This document shows positions 33,423-45,589 of a DNA stretch of 64,000 nt, piece after piece. Both the position numbers and the translations under genes were made by a program. Numbering within the stretch: position 1 is the first letter of the stretch; every line of letters starts with the position of its first letter. Origin of the DNA: Phlebopus portentosus (taxonomy: Eukaryota > Basidiomycota > Agaricomycetes > Boletales > Boletinellaceae); the NCBI GenBank assembly GCA_037892935.1, contig JAYXKI010000008.1:806001-870000 (forward strand), written 5' to 3'. Under the pieces are notes generated by a model. The model was not told the DNA's origin, did not search any database, and saw only the letters and a list, made by a program, of their open reading frames with translations.

Positions 33423-34473
33423 GGGAAAACGTTATGGGCTCTTGCTGCGTTTGGGCTGTTTGCGGCCCCCTTACCGTCATCGATTTCCTTTCTGCGTTGA
33501 CTTCGCTTCGTCTTCTTTTCGATTCGATTCAATCCGTAATTGGCTTCTTACACTTTCAGTTTCTTGGCTTTCGCACTCGCATTCCTCCTTGGCTACCATA
33601 ATGATCACGATGCTCGGGTTCACTTGCAGAAATTGGCACACATAAAAGACACAACACAAACAACACAACCGTCTAATCAATTCGTTCTCGCCCATCCACA
33701 CAACTATCTACTATGTAATGTACTCTCGTGTAAAAACAAGTAGATAAGAAAAAATGAATGAATGAATGATGTCGAATGAATAAACGAAATCGAAAAAAAA
33801 AAATCAAAAGGGGGGAAAAATCGAACAAAACGAAACAAAAGGTCAAATAACCAAACAAATCAAGGGATGAAAAGACGTGTTGCTTGTGTATGTGTGTATG
33901 TATATGTTTATAGTTATTTGAATAGGATCGAGGAGAAAATCAAAAAAAGGGGGGTCCCTTCCTCCTGAAATGGAATACACAAGAAAGGTTTCGAAGAACC
34001 AAAAGGGTCAAAGAAGAAAGAGGAAGAGAAGAGAATAAAAGGAGACGACTAGCATTTTCAAATTCATGATCAAGTTTGACCAGAAAGCCGAAGAGGAAGG
34101 GAAGAAAAAAAGAAGCCACATATGTGTCAGAAAGGTGAAGGAGAACGCGGTTGAGGACGTTCAGGATGGAAGTTGTGTCAGGAAGTGGTAAGAAGATGGA
34201 GAGTAGAAGGGCGAGATGAAGGGCGAGATGAAGGGCGAGGAGTAAGGCGAGATGCACAGTCCAGTGTACATGCTAATTAGCACAAAACATTCCTGCGCAG
34301 AAGATTGAGGAAGTAAGAGAAGACAGGAAAGAGATACGATGGAAAGGTTGTGAGATGAAGAGGGATGACAAGGGAGGGGAAGCGAGGGTAGCGGAGCGTA
34401 AACGAGAAACGGGAGGGAGAAAAAGAGGGAAATTAATAAATAATATTTTTGAGATTATTTGGAGGAAAGCACA
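33423..34473. other. Low-complexity region between two convergent genes
   Basis: It contains the 3' flanks of the aminotransferase and copper-fist genes. It is strikingly purine-rich on the plus strand (about 33910-34440), with GAAT repeats (about 33755-33790), A-runs and a short tandem repeat at 34207-34257. No gene is visible. Confidence 0.55.
34207..34257. repeat. Imperfect 12-bp tandem repeat (AAGGGCGAGATG)
   Basis: About four copies in a row, the last two degenerate. It lies in the purine-rich intergenic region. Confidence 0.65.
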
Positions 34474-36579
34474 TCAGTTGAACGACATAGTCCGCACGTC
34501 CATTGTGTCCTTGGCCATCGCGATGCCGAGTGTAGCAGGAGCTGGTGCACGACCGCGCTCTCGCATCAACGCGCGCTCGCGAGACATAGGCCACTCAGCG
34601 GTCGAAGGGAATGCACCAAGGCCCCATGGATTCTCAGCACTAGCGGTGGCTATGTTCCGAAAGCCGGTGTTGTCCGCGGCGTTATGCCACCGATCACGAT
34701 CACTGCTCGCATTTACGCAATCGCTACTCCCGTTCCTTGCCCAGTGGCTCGCGCCCATACTTGAACGTGAACGGCCGCTAGAATGGGAGCCGATCGATGA
34801 TGAACGAGTTAGCGGCGGGAGGCCTGCTGGAGGACGTATGACGACGTCACCATCCAAGAGGTAGTCAAAGGCATACTGCTGAGGCTTCGGTTCTGCAATC
34901 GCAGACGTGGACGAAGACGCATACTGAAAGTCCCCAGCACCACAAGCCTGGATTGTAAGCATAGGAGGCGGTGCGGAAATGGAGAATGGGTTTGACGCCG
35001 CACCAAGTGCCTCAGACGCGTATTCTCGCACTTCCTGGACTGAGGGCGCTTCCTCCGTCTGTAAACTGAAAACTTCAGAATCAAACAAGCCCGCAGCGGA
35101 CCGGAGACCATTCACGTCGCCGACGTCCTGCTCACTTCCGCTGAGGTAGTTGTCGTTAAAGTCGATATTTCCAAGCCTTGGCAACAGATCGAACTGTCGT
35201 ACGTAGTCCGGATTTTGCGCCTGGGCGAGGTCATGTGAAACGTCAAGAGCTTGGGGAACAGGGAGTGCTTGAGGGTCTATGCGAGGGTTGGTGAAAGGGA
35301 TGGATGAAGAGGGTTGTTGTGCATTCGGCATGTCAGGTTCGAAGGGGGAGGGATTCGTATTGGACTCCATCATCTCTCGGAGCCATGCATCCACATCAAC
35401 AGATCCGATATTAAGTGCTCCAAAAGGATCGGATTGGTACTCGGAAGGTTGCTGGTCGTACGCGGAAAGCATGTTGTTGACGTCGCCTTCTGAGAGTCTT
35501 TCGCCATTAGGCAATGCTGAACACGGTTCTGAACGCGCGCCAAAGTTCTGCTCCTGCTCGTAGGAAATGGGAGGCACTGGATAAATATAGCCATTCGAAG
35601 CATCTAGCCCGCGCGTGGCAGGAGCTTCGTGGCCACTTCGAATATCGTGTGTTCGCAGATGCGCGTCATGGGCATGTCCATATGGATTATAAAGCACCGA
35701 ACCATGCGTCGTGCGCGAAATATGGCCATGGATGAGCGTATGAGTCTCGGGCTCGATTGGCAGGAGGCGCTGCGATAACTCGAGGGCATCGCCTGGGTCT
35801 GACAACGGGCGGTACGCGATCGCCCGAATATCGCCGACCTTGGGGCGCGGCATCGGCGGCGTTGCACTACGCCTCGCCCGCGGTGGATGACGCGGAGTGC
35901 AGCAGTTGCACAAGCCATCGGGTTTATTACATGAACAAGATGGCGAGTTTCCAACTAGTTACAAGATGTTAGTAAATTCTCGCTCAGAGCGAGAGGCGGA
36001 AAGTATGGTTGCGAACTTCGTTGGACAGCCTTCGTCCTGCTAAGAGGATGCGATGCATCTTCCGAATCTGATGCGGAGGCGGAGGATGACTGGAGGCCGA
36101 AAGGGAATGCGGCGCTAGGAGGAGGGCCCTTTCGGTTGGCTGTATGCAGTCGGGAGATGTCAGATGACTGCGACGATATCTCGGTAGGGGGGGTCGCTTA
36201 CCTTTCTTTGCGGGGATGCTATGGGATATAAAAGATGGATCATCTCTGCCCTCACATACACACTTGACATGCACTTGTTTCGTCTTCCTTAACTCCCTAC
36301 AATGCTCGCACTGGGTGATGGGGCGGCCTTTCTTCTTGATTTCGAACAGGGGGCGTTCGGTGTGATTGCACGTCGAGGAGCGATGCCCCTTGATGCACGT
36401 CTCACTATAAACGAGAGGGAATGTGAGCGAATTGCCGAGAGTGAAGACAAGGCATTAACTGCTCACCACGCGTACTTCTTGTCATTGACGAAAACCTGGA
36501 TGGATGGAGATATCGATGAGAAACAGGGCCTTGGTTCCCCACAGCGGAGGATTAGCTGAGTTGACCGTGCACGTACCAT
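34474..36579 (-). CDS. Copper-fist transcription factor
   Basis: Exons 36579..36577, 36495..36467, 36404..36202, 36139..36017 and 35954..34474 give 612 residues. The N-terminus (residues 1-40) is a complete copper-fist: MVFVNDKKYACETC with Cys11, Cys14, Cys23 and His25 as zinc ligands, and the KKKGRP minor-groove motif. This domain defines the Ace1/Mac1/Cuf1 family, which controls copper and sometimes iron uptake or detoxification genes in the nucleus. A second Cys cluster, SCSCNKPDGLCNCC, follows at about residue 125 and may bind Cu(I). The remaining 470 residues are acidic, Ser/Pro/Asn-rich and likely an activation region. The first coding exon is just the ATG. A perfect branch-point word TACTAAC precedes the last acceptor. 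It is convergent with the aminotransferase. Confidence 0.88.
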
Positions 36580-38400
36580 GATTGCTTAGAAGAAAAGGCA
36601 ACAACCCCGGGACTCGAGGAGGGAGTCTTGCGCCCACAAACGCTCACCGTGTTCGTTATTGAAAGCTCATGACGACGGGGACATCGACCTTAAGTATCGA
36701 CGGGGGAGGAGGAGGATGGCAAGGGATGAGAGTCGGTCCCTATCAGCCCGTGGCCAGCTTATACCCTGCTTAGATAACATAACAAACATGCACAAATACA
36801 TATCCCACGTTTTCTCAGGATCGCGAAGAATTTTGTTGATTTTCCTATTTGTACAAAAAGAACACATCAAGGGCCCAAAAGGGACTCCCAAGATCAATCC
36901 GATAAGCTATGTCATATGGCGTCTTATGACTCCCCACCACTCATTCTTATCCTCTTGTGCTTGTGCTATCCAGTAGTTTCCAGTACATCTTTACATGGAA
37001 ATGAGATGATCATGTAAGACATTTTGCACAAGGATTATTCGCACCCACCTGGGAACCGGCACTCGGGACGAATAGCGACACGGAATGTGCCCGGTGCGTC
37101 GTGGTCCCCGCTTGCGCCCAGAGAAGGTCATCCAGCTGTCCAGAAGAACCCTGCCAGGAGCCCGGCGGGAACATCGCAATGATCCATGATCGCAAACGAT
37201 CTCGAACGATACGAACTAAAAAAAAAGTTAAACAACAAAAATGCAATACGGATGGATACGGGCTCCGTCTCCATCCCAACTTGATACAGGGACTCCGAGT
37301 TTCAGATGCGTTCAGGCTCAAGAGCTCGGTGACGCCTTAAGACCAGGGCAGGCAAGGGATGTGCACGGCTAGTGCCAATAGGCGGTATAGTGCCTACGGT
37401 AATGAACAATAGGTCTTTTGATCTTCAGGCTCAGAACTCAGGGTCATAGGTAGAATGTAGCCTGTTTTGACCTGCAGCGCTGCCTCGGCGGAGGAGAGCA
37501 CGGCTGGAGCTTCTTCAATGGGTCCGATTATGCCCCACAGGCGATCTTGCTTTGAGCTTCGCTTCGGATCCCGTGGATAGAGCGATCAGCCAGCGTAGCA
37601 ATGAAATCTAGTCAGATCAAACTCACCCGTGTTCGAGAGGGACTTTCTGAAACATTTGGGAGGACAGGGTCTTCTGGGCATGTTCTGTACAGTACATACC
37701 TGTACGAGTGACTAGAAATGACAACTCAACTTGCATAGGTGATTATGCGAGTACCATGACTCTAACAGGTCAGCTCATTTCAGGAGGTTGACCAGATTTG
37801 GGTAGCGTCGATGATTAATATTTATGCTTACAGTGAGAAACAATGAATGGTTTACCTAAATAACAGCAAACACGTGTGCAACGCGTATTGATATTATTCG
37901 TTTTGGCAGCGCAGCTCCTTCTGTATTTTAAGGTCCAGCACATGGAATCACAGAAGATACGCCCTTCATTCATTAGAAGTCCTGCCCAGGTGAGAAAACT
38001 CTAAAGTAATCAAAGAGTTCAGCGCAACGAGTCCTCGCGCCCAACAAACATGCGGGAAGTGTAGAGAATACGCACATCAGAATACGAATACTTACCAAAA
38101 AGTTCACTCGATAATCGATAGTCGACTTGATCAAAAGAATACTGTCAATATGCCATGCCATGAGCTCGGACACCAGCACGCTCCAGGACATGTGGGGAGG
38201 TGCCTCGGTAGAGCGAGGCTCGCATGTCAGTGATGGCAACGAACAAAATCGGCCCGGAGAAAAAGAGATAGGACGAGATAGAGGTCCTTTTGCGCGAGCG
38301 AAATCCTACATCAGACCCTTGTCTTGACTTTGAGGCGGGCTAGATAGCAGAGAGGACTTGGAAGAAAACTGACTTCGCCGCCTTGCCGAATTCTTCAAGG
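36580..38400. other. Intergenic region between copper-fist gene and zuotin
   Basis: There is no supportable gene. Open frames such as 36659-36976 and 37101-37340 have no domain or splice support. It includes the copper-fist promoter. Confidence 0.45.
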
Positions 38401-38435
38401 CCCTTAGCCGGGCTATGGCATTTTCCGAGAGGCCA

Positions 38436-38493
38436 GTCACAAAATCGTGACAGTATCGTCACGTATGGGTGACAGAAGTTACGTATTTGTCAC
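38436..38493. promoter_or_regulatory. Phased array of alternating GTCAC/GTGAC words upstream of ZUO1
   Basis: Five pentamers start at 38436 (GTCAC), 38447 (GTGAC), 38458 (GTCAC), 38469 (GTGAC) and 38489 (GTCAC). Orientation alternates and the first four are exactly 11 bp apart (6-bp spacers), so each neighbouring pair is an inverted repeat on one face of the helix. It lies 83-140 bp before the start codon at 38576, a likely set of binding sites for a dimeric regulator. Confidence 0.6.
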
Positions 38494-38575
38494 ACCCTTC
38501 GGACTCTGTACTGTACTGTAGAATTTTGAAGTCCTCTCTCTGCACACGCCCGTTGCTCTTACACAATCTTAAAAA

Positions 38576-40219
38576 ATGGCCACTGTAATCAGCCTCCCCA
38601 TCACAGCGCCGCCTACTCCTGCAAGCTGGATACAGGATCAAACCAATGCTGGCCAGCCTATCTCACGTGCGTAGCTGACCCTTTTAAAAGGGTCTGTACA
38701 AGAAGGAACTGACGCTTGTTCTTCAAACCTCCTAGCTGCATCCCCTTTTGCGAATCTATTCGCGAACGTTTCCTCCGAGCTCAAAGCTATAAAACTGCTC
38801 CCCGTAGGATCAGCATACCTCGCACACGTCCGGAGATCCATTCATAACCACTCCTTTGAGGAGCATGACAAGCACGAGGAAGAGCGTCGTAAGCGCGTGA
38901 AGAACGACGAAGGACAAGCAAATGAGGATGATTTAGGTGTTGGAGATGAAGAGGAGACTTCGGAACTTCTTGCTCTCGATCCAAAAGAGTGGAAGGTAAG
39001 TTGGACTCTGCTCTACTTTCCTCGTGTGCGATGCGCATACTGCGTAACTTTTGGGTCGGTCATTACCTACAATTTGTATCAATATGATATCAGCGTGTGG
39101 CGAAAGTCTTTTACAATTCTGAGAATTTTGGAAGTAGCTACACATGCAGCTTCAACCATCATGCTTTATTATATTGATAAATCGTTACGGCCCTCCTTGT
39201 ATTATAAACGTAGATATTGACTTTTTTCTTCAAAGAAACAAGACCACTACGCCGTACTCGGTCTCTCGCATCTACGATACACAGCAACTCAAGAGCAAAT
39301 AAAAATCGCTCGTAAGTCGCTTGATTTCGTAGTAAATTCTTCTACTACTGACCCTTGGCATTTCAGACCGTAAAAAGGTGCTAAAGCATCACCCAGACAA
39401 GAAGGCGGGTCTCGCAGGAGACTCGAACGACGACGCATTCTTCAAATGCATCCAAAAAGCGCAAGAAGTGCTATCCAACCCGGAGAAACGACGTCAGTTC
39501 GATTCTATCGACCCATACTACATGGAACTCGAAGAGGAAGTTCCCAGGGAGAAGGAAGCGAGGCGGGCTGTAGAACGTGACCCGAAGGAGTTCTTCGATA
39601 CTTTCGGGCCTATTTTTGAGCGAGAAGCTCGTTTTAGCAAAAATCACCCTGTGCCGATGCTTGGTGGGATGGATGACTCGAAGCAACAAGTAGAGAACTT
39701 CTATGATTTCTGGTACAACTTCGATAGCTGGCGAAGTTTCGAGTATCTGGATAAAGAGGTAAATGAAGGGAGCGACAAGTTAGTACCATGCGCTGACTTC
39801 GATAGTTTCTTACTGATGTTTGATCTTCCAGCCGCGACGACAAGCGTTACACGGAGAAGAAAAATAGATCAGAACGCGCGAGACGTAAGAAAGAAGATAA
39901 CGCACGATTGCGTTCTCTTGTCGATCTTGCTTTAGCAGTCGATCCGCGCATGAAACGGATAAAGCAAGAAGAGAAGGAAGCACGCGAAGCGAAGAGGCGC
40001 AAAGTCAAGCCAGGAGCCAAAAGTGGGGAGGATGCAGAGAAGAAACGGCAAGAGGAAGAGGCCGAAAAGAAACGCGCAGAGGAAACGGCTGCTCAAGAAA
40101 AAGTGGAGAAGGAAAAGGAGAAGAAGGCAAAGGCAAAAGCTGCAAAGGATGCACGCCGGGCAGCGAGAAAGGCGGCCGAAGAATCTGGTGCTCCCACTCC
40201 TCCTAATGGAGCGGCGTAA
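38576..40219 (+). CDS. ZUO1: Zuotin-like J protein of the ribosome-associated complex
   Basis: Exons join(38576..38666, 38736..38995, 39236..39311, 39367..39778, 39832..40219) give 408 residues. Zuo1 sits at the ribosome exit tunnel and, with Ssz1, stimulates the Hsp70 Ssb on nascent chains. Seen: the N-terminal [13 protein letters not shown] segment, an acidic linker, the [17 protein letters not shown] start of the J domain, the HPD motif (KHHPDKK), the zuotin homology region ([38 protein letters not shown]) and a long charged Lys/Glu/Arg helix for rRNA contact. The C-terminal four-helix bundle of yeast Zuo1 (433 residues) is not evident: the protein ends in a short APTPPNGAA tail. Phases of all introns agree. 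Confidence 0.92.
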
Positions 40220-42060
40220 ACATGCGTCCGTCGATGGCTTTCTTGTGATCTCCGTCCACTGCATTGCTTTGTGCTGAACAAGTGACTTCTCTAGAGCAAT
40301 AGCCATAGACCGTTTGTGAATGTTTTCTTGTATATCTTGCTGAATGAGATTCCTCGGCCAGATCCAGGTAACTCTCGTATGCTTATTGCCCAGAAAGCGA
40401 TTCGTAAAAGAGGTGCCTGCCTCCGGTACGTCGCCGACGATAAGAATGGGTCACCGCTCGAGAGAAATCCGCTCGATCTCGCTCATACCCTGTGTACTGA
40501 AAATGTTCAATTCGAACTGCGCGATATCCGATCAATAACCAAGCCCCTCGGTGTAACGCAACAAGTCGACAAGCTGATCCGTTGAATCGGTCGGCTCACG
40601 AAGCAGACGACGGTCAGCCTCCCTAGATGCTCTTGGTCGTGTTATCCAATCGGCGAATTTTGACTCGTAGACGAAGCCCGCAGTAAAGAAATCGGCTTGA
40701 TACGCCGGAACCGAGCGAGGCTTCTCTGGTTCGCGGTCCGTTATCGACATTGATGAAACTCGGAAGATGCAGGTAGTCAGGCTATCTGATGGAGACAGCG
40801 AGCGCGTACGTCTTGATGTCTGGTTCGCTGAATTAAATATAGAGGCGAAAGTCACTCAAGACTTGCAGCTTCCCTGAAGGTCGCAAAAAAAAATAATCTG
40901 CTGAAAGGTCCTTGGGCTAGCGTTTTTTCGAAGACCCTTACGCACCATTTTTGACAAGTCATTTATTGCTGTGAACCGGCCGCGAGTGGTTTGTGCTATA
41001 GTTCTTTACTGCGAAGTGCGAAGCAAGCGTCATTATTGATCTGTCCCCAAGCAGGACCCAGCGACAACATCCAGAAGAGGTAGCCAGAGACTAGGATTCC
41101 CTCACTAAAGCCTAACGTCTTCTCGCCAATCATGCCTGACCAACGGAGCTAGTGCTAAGCGCGGAGCAACTTATTTCCGGAGACCAGTAATTGGGCATAC
41201 GGTCGTGCAGAAGCACTGCGAAACTACTCTGCGGTGCTTTGAGGTACTCCTCTAAGGCATTATAAGCTGTCTACACGTCATCTGCCCCTCACAATGTCTA
41301 TGATATACGTAGCATAAGTAACGGATCTCAGACCGGGGGAGAACATGGAATGTTCATGAAAGTCGAGAACTATCCGAGGAGTCGAGCTGTAGAATCGTCA
41401 TACCAAACCAAGGGGCACACGAGTAAGATTTGCAAGCTACCAGATGAATACGCTAGCTGATCTGTGGCCCAAAAACGAAGGGCCCCGCACCTTGTCTGTG
41501 TAACTGGATGCGCACCTGCGATGAGTGATGTTCAGCCACCACGATTACAGGCAATGTGCACCCGTACCAAGTGGTCCTCGGCCAGATCCCTTCATCTTCT
41601 AAGGATTTACGAAGTCAGCTAGACATATCCGTGCGGACGCTTCGTACGACTGAGGAACTCGGTCTGCTTGACATTGCTCACGGGCCGTAGGCCTAAAACG
41701 TGTATCTCACTCAGAGCTCGTCCGACATTCGCGTACTACAACTTAATATCAGTTTTCTTCAAAAGCCATGCTGAACGTCAGTTTCTCGTGTGTATTTGCC
41801 CGCCCAAATATATAAATGATTGAGATGAGCATCGCTCTCCGGCGTTTCGATCATGACAAACTTCGCTTCGGAGGCACCGCTCTTTTATCTGCAGTGATTG
41901 ACATGGTCCGCGTTTCACTCCAGCGCCGCTTTGGGTATGCCGTCAAACATTTCGTTTCTTCACCTTTTTGGACCATAACGTCGATAGCACAGCTTCCTCA
42001 GAGTTGAAGGATATAAAAGCCTAACATTTGACATCGAGCTCAAACGTCCCAGATCCAGGA
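40220..42060. other. Intergenic region of about 1.8 kb
   Basis: It holds the ZUO1 3' flank. No family resemblance or splice-supported coding was found. Confidence 0.4.
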
Positions 42061-42084
42061 TTCACAAGTTCCAAGCCTCTCTTT

Positions 42085-42599
42085 ATAAATCATCCCTCGC
42101 TACCATACGGAATACTTCAGTAAGGAGTCCTTTGCTGTCTTGCACACTTTCGCTGCTGCCACCCTCGCTCAGCGTGTTGTCATCGATTCACCTGATGCCT
42201 ACGCCAAGCTTGCAGCAGGCCAGGATTTCCTTGTCTCGTTTGTCAAGCCCGTGAGTTTTGTCCCTTCCCACACTCCTTTACTGATGTTCTGACTGCCTAT
42301 TCGGATTATAAGCCTCCCTGAGCCCTTATCGATGTTTTTAGCACGTTGCGCCACTGCACTCAGACCCCATGAGGGGATGTTAGCCAGACTCTAGGAAGCA
42401 TCCTGCTCTCCGGTGCTTTTGATCCCCAGCGTAGTGTCGGCTTCAACGGACAGCCCGTTCAGAATTTTACTGTCACGATTCCCGAAGAATTCACACCCGG
42501 CCAAGTAGTCCTCAGCATCGACACCTTCTCTCCGTGAATTATTAGGCTGGTCCGTCCCTCGCCACCGAACTTCTTAACATTACTGTCTTCGCGAACTGA
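42085..42599 (+). pseudogene. Nis1-like secreted protein, degenerate copy
   Basis: The reading matches the two intact Nis1-like genes in order: an Ala-rich signal region then QRVVIDSPD (about 42165-42190), the first-intron donor GTGAGT at about 42250, the segment LGSILLSGAFDPQR then NFTVTIPEEF (about 42395-42500), and the end AGPSLATELLNIT up to 42599. The start codon is missing (the place reads TAAGGAG near 42121), the region after the first intron has stops in the expected frame (about 42340-42400), and the segment before the last intron is disrupted. A TATA-like TTTATAAAT (about 42083-42091) is kept. This is a dead third copy of the family. Confidence 0.7.
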
Positions 42600-42928
42600 G
42601 ATCGTCCTCCTCTCCAATCCCTCAACTAGTCATTCGGGTTGGAGCTATTATTGTCTCGTTGATGATTAGTCTAATTTCCCGCTATTGTTGTTTGAGATCG
42701 GATATTTTCCCTTTTCGCCTGAGATACGATTGAATCCTCAGCTGAACTGACTCTGTATACCCCGTGCCGCTCACCAACTCAAGAAATACTTTGGAGTCGA
42801 AGAATGTATTTGAAAAACGAACGGCGCAAGCGACGTATGCAGTAAAAATCAATAGTAAATGCCAGGAAAAGGGTAAAGAAAAAGATATTTCAGGCGTGAG
42901 TCGATCACACTGAATAGTACCATTTACT

Positions 42929-44416
42929 TCAAGCAGAGAAGTCCAGCGTCGCTCCCGCTTCACCGACAACATTAGATCGGACACTCGCCGTATCAATGAG
43001 GGTATAATCGTATGGAGGATCTGTAAAGTCACCCTCGGGCGCTGTGTTCTCTGCGCCGCCGAAGTCATTGCCGTTCGCGACAGCAAAGCCTTCGTCAGTG
43101 GAATAGAGGGGCTTGTCAGTGCCGCTGAAAACGTTGTTCTCGACAAGTAGTTGAGCACCTGAAATAGGTCTAAGATATCAAGGACTCGATAAAAGCACAG
43201 GAAACGAATCGCACCAACGCGAGTGTTAATACCATCATCGATGTCTTCGTAAACGTTGTTGAAAATGTGTCCGTGACCAAAGCGGAATGACGGAGTGCGG
43301 GAATTGAGGTTTTGCCTAGGCATTGCGCCCATCGGTTTGTCAGTGAGTGACCTCTTAGAGCGCCTGTAAGTACGCACCAGTAGTTGTTCGCATAAGTTAC
43401 AGTAATCGCTGTGTCCTCGTCCCCGTTGCTATCAGAATGACCGACGAGTGATGCCTTGAAGTGATCATGGAGCTGCATGGAGAGACAAAATCCTGTCATC
43501 AGATATTCTCCTCCAGGAGGTAGTGAAGAGGACTCACATAACTGTTTGTAACAGTGATTCCAGTGCAACCATGAGTGATGTCGAGAAGTCCATCGTAGCT
43601 AAAGTAATGTCGCGATCAGTGACATTTCCGGGTATTTGCTCAATATAGCACATACAAGTCCTGTGAGGTCATAATACAGAGTCAGAGAAGAGTCTTCTCA
43701 ATAGTAGGATAAACGACATACCTTGTCATGATCGAGGTCCGAGCTAAGATCTAGGTGGTCAACCCAAACCTGACTGGATTCTTGTATGCCAATCGCATCA
43801 CCGGCATCAGCAAGAACCTTCTGGATAATGAGGTTGCGTATGATGACATTAGTCTGGCCCAATACTCGCAGACCGACACCTTGGAGTGCTATAACATCGA
43901 GATTATACGATCAAAATCCTATCTGGCAGGTTTCGAGGCCGAAGAACATACTCGCTCCCGATGCGCCGAGTACCGAAGTGTTCGAGCCGACCTCGACGAC
44001 AGTGTCACCAGTGATTGTACCTGAGCAACTATCAATCGGAGCACAACCAAGGCAATAGAAGAAAGGAACTGACCAGAGACAATGATGATCTTGGCGTCGT
44101 TACCTTCCACCGCTGAGGTCAGCTCATCGAGCGTCGTCACAGTAGTTACGGTCCCTCCAGCACCACCAGCCGTGCTGTTGACGGCAATTCCTTCAGTATC
44201 CGGATGTAGAGTACAATACCCTACTAGAACTCACCCTCCATTCAAGGTCGCATATCCGACAGTTGCGACTTCGTCGGTCGACTGGCGGCTAGCAAGGCGA
44301 GGAGCAGCCTAAACCAAGACTCCGTCAGAAATGCAAACGAATATGGCATTACGGAAGAGCCATACTGTAGCGATCTGGGTGATTGCAAGTATAAACAAAG
44401 AAAAAGATAACTTCAT
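42929..44416 (-). CDS. Pectate lyase, polysaccharide lyase family 1
   Basis: Ten exons: 44416..44366, 44308..44235, 44174..44074, 44020..43952, 43888..43722, 43660..43656, 43598..43538, 43472..43378, 43315..43215, 43158..42929, giving 317 residues. PL1 enzymes are secreted and cleave polygalacturonate by beta-elimination with calcium. Seen: signal peptide (about 17 residues), [36 protein letters not shown] with the calcium-binding Asp cluster, [23 protein letters not shown], and the catalytic-Arg motif [13 protein letters not shown], all on the parallel beta-helix. The end is [12 protein letters not shown]. Exon 6 is only 5 nt (GACTT) but is needed to keep frame and gives the conserved Asp-Phe-Tyr-Asp. 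A TATA-like word is at 44515-44521. Confidence 0.9.
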
Positions 44417-44514
44417 TGCGCTTAGCACGGATACGGAAGGAAAATATGAAGTTAAGTGAAGGCTCAAGGAAGAAGGGCGCAAGTTGATGCTGCAAACCAT
44501 CTTCACCACAGTCA

Positions 44515-44521
44515 ATTTATA
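44515..44521 (-). promoter_or_regulatory. TATA box of the pectate lyase gene
   Basis: The minus strand reads TATAAAT about 100 bp upstream of the start codon at 44416. Confidence 0.5.
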
Positions 44522-45589
44522 CACCAGAGGCCCAAGACATGTGCCAATAAGTTCCGACAAAACATCGGAATGCTCTTGGGTCTGAATCATTACCATATTT
44601 CATGACGGGCCGATCAAGTCAGGTCAGGAACAAACCTTTCGTTGATCGAAGTCGGCCAGATATGGTTGGAAACACGGTTATTAGGAAGGAAGAAGTTTCG
44701 GAACCGTCATCAAAGCAGCCGGTCCGCTAGTGCATAAGCGGAAAGCAAAGAGCAGATTCTAGCGTATGTTAAAAGCATTTCGGGAAAATACAACGTAGAA
44801 AACGCGGCACCAGTGGTCGTCATACTGAGGACACGAGTTTCAATATGAAGAGGACATGTTCAGAACAAGACTCCATGCCAAGACGCTTGCTGAACGCTTC
44901 GCAACAGCTTTTATTTCAAATATTTCTCCGTTCATATGTCGCTGCGGCCCGGCAGCAACCCGTGAAACTGCGTGAGCGAGAACCTGGCACGACATAGCGA
45001 AGGTTATGGCGAGGAATATCCAAGGCAAAAAGTAGGCCGAAAGACGCGGTGATGAAGACCCGTTGTGCTGCGCAATGGGCTTATGTCTCGAATGCTAAGT
45101 ACCACTACGAGACTAGGATCAGACAACGCTTCCAGAATTTGTGTTGGGATGGAAGTTCGTATCCAAGGAAGGAAGAAGCTGAGTTCCCGTTACACAAAGA
45201 ACGCGTTAGGTCACGAGAACACTGGTCAATCACAGATTCACGTCACGCGTCGGAGCCCATAATACGGCGCAACAGAACAATGGTCGTCTTCTCACTCCAA
45301 TGTCTAGTGGCCGTTCTGGGCATACTGCTTCGTATGTTTTAAAAAACAAACTGGTATCGGAGTAATAGCTAACACGATAATCGTAAATGACAGTAGTCCA
45401 ATGAATACATGAAATGCATGCGCAAAGTCCACTAAGGTCCAAAACGGCTACAAATATCAATTAGTACAGTACAAGATTGACATCGATATAATGTGAAGAT
45501 CCAACAAAGAAAAGGCGTGGAGTCCAACAAAGTCCGTTTGTCAAAGGACGTCATTCCGGGAGGGATAGTCTCGAAGAGTGATTATGTTC
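44522..45589. other. Intergenic region between pectate lyase and Nis1-like copy B
   Basis: It holds the pectate lyase promoter and the 3' flank of the Nis1-like gene. Nothing else could be supported. Confidence 0.4.

Noticed and set aside
36659..36976. 105-codon plus-strand frame upstream of the copper-fist gene
   Set aside because: It has no recognisable features and lies in the promoter region, where short frames occur by chance.
44219..44234. Earlier acceptor (GAAG) in the second intron of the pectate lyase
   Set aside because: It puts the next exon out of frame, whereas the acceptor CAACAG just before 44174 restores the conserved NGGTAGGAGG reading.
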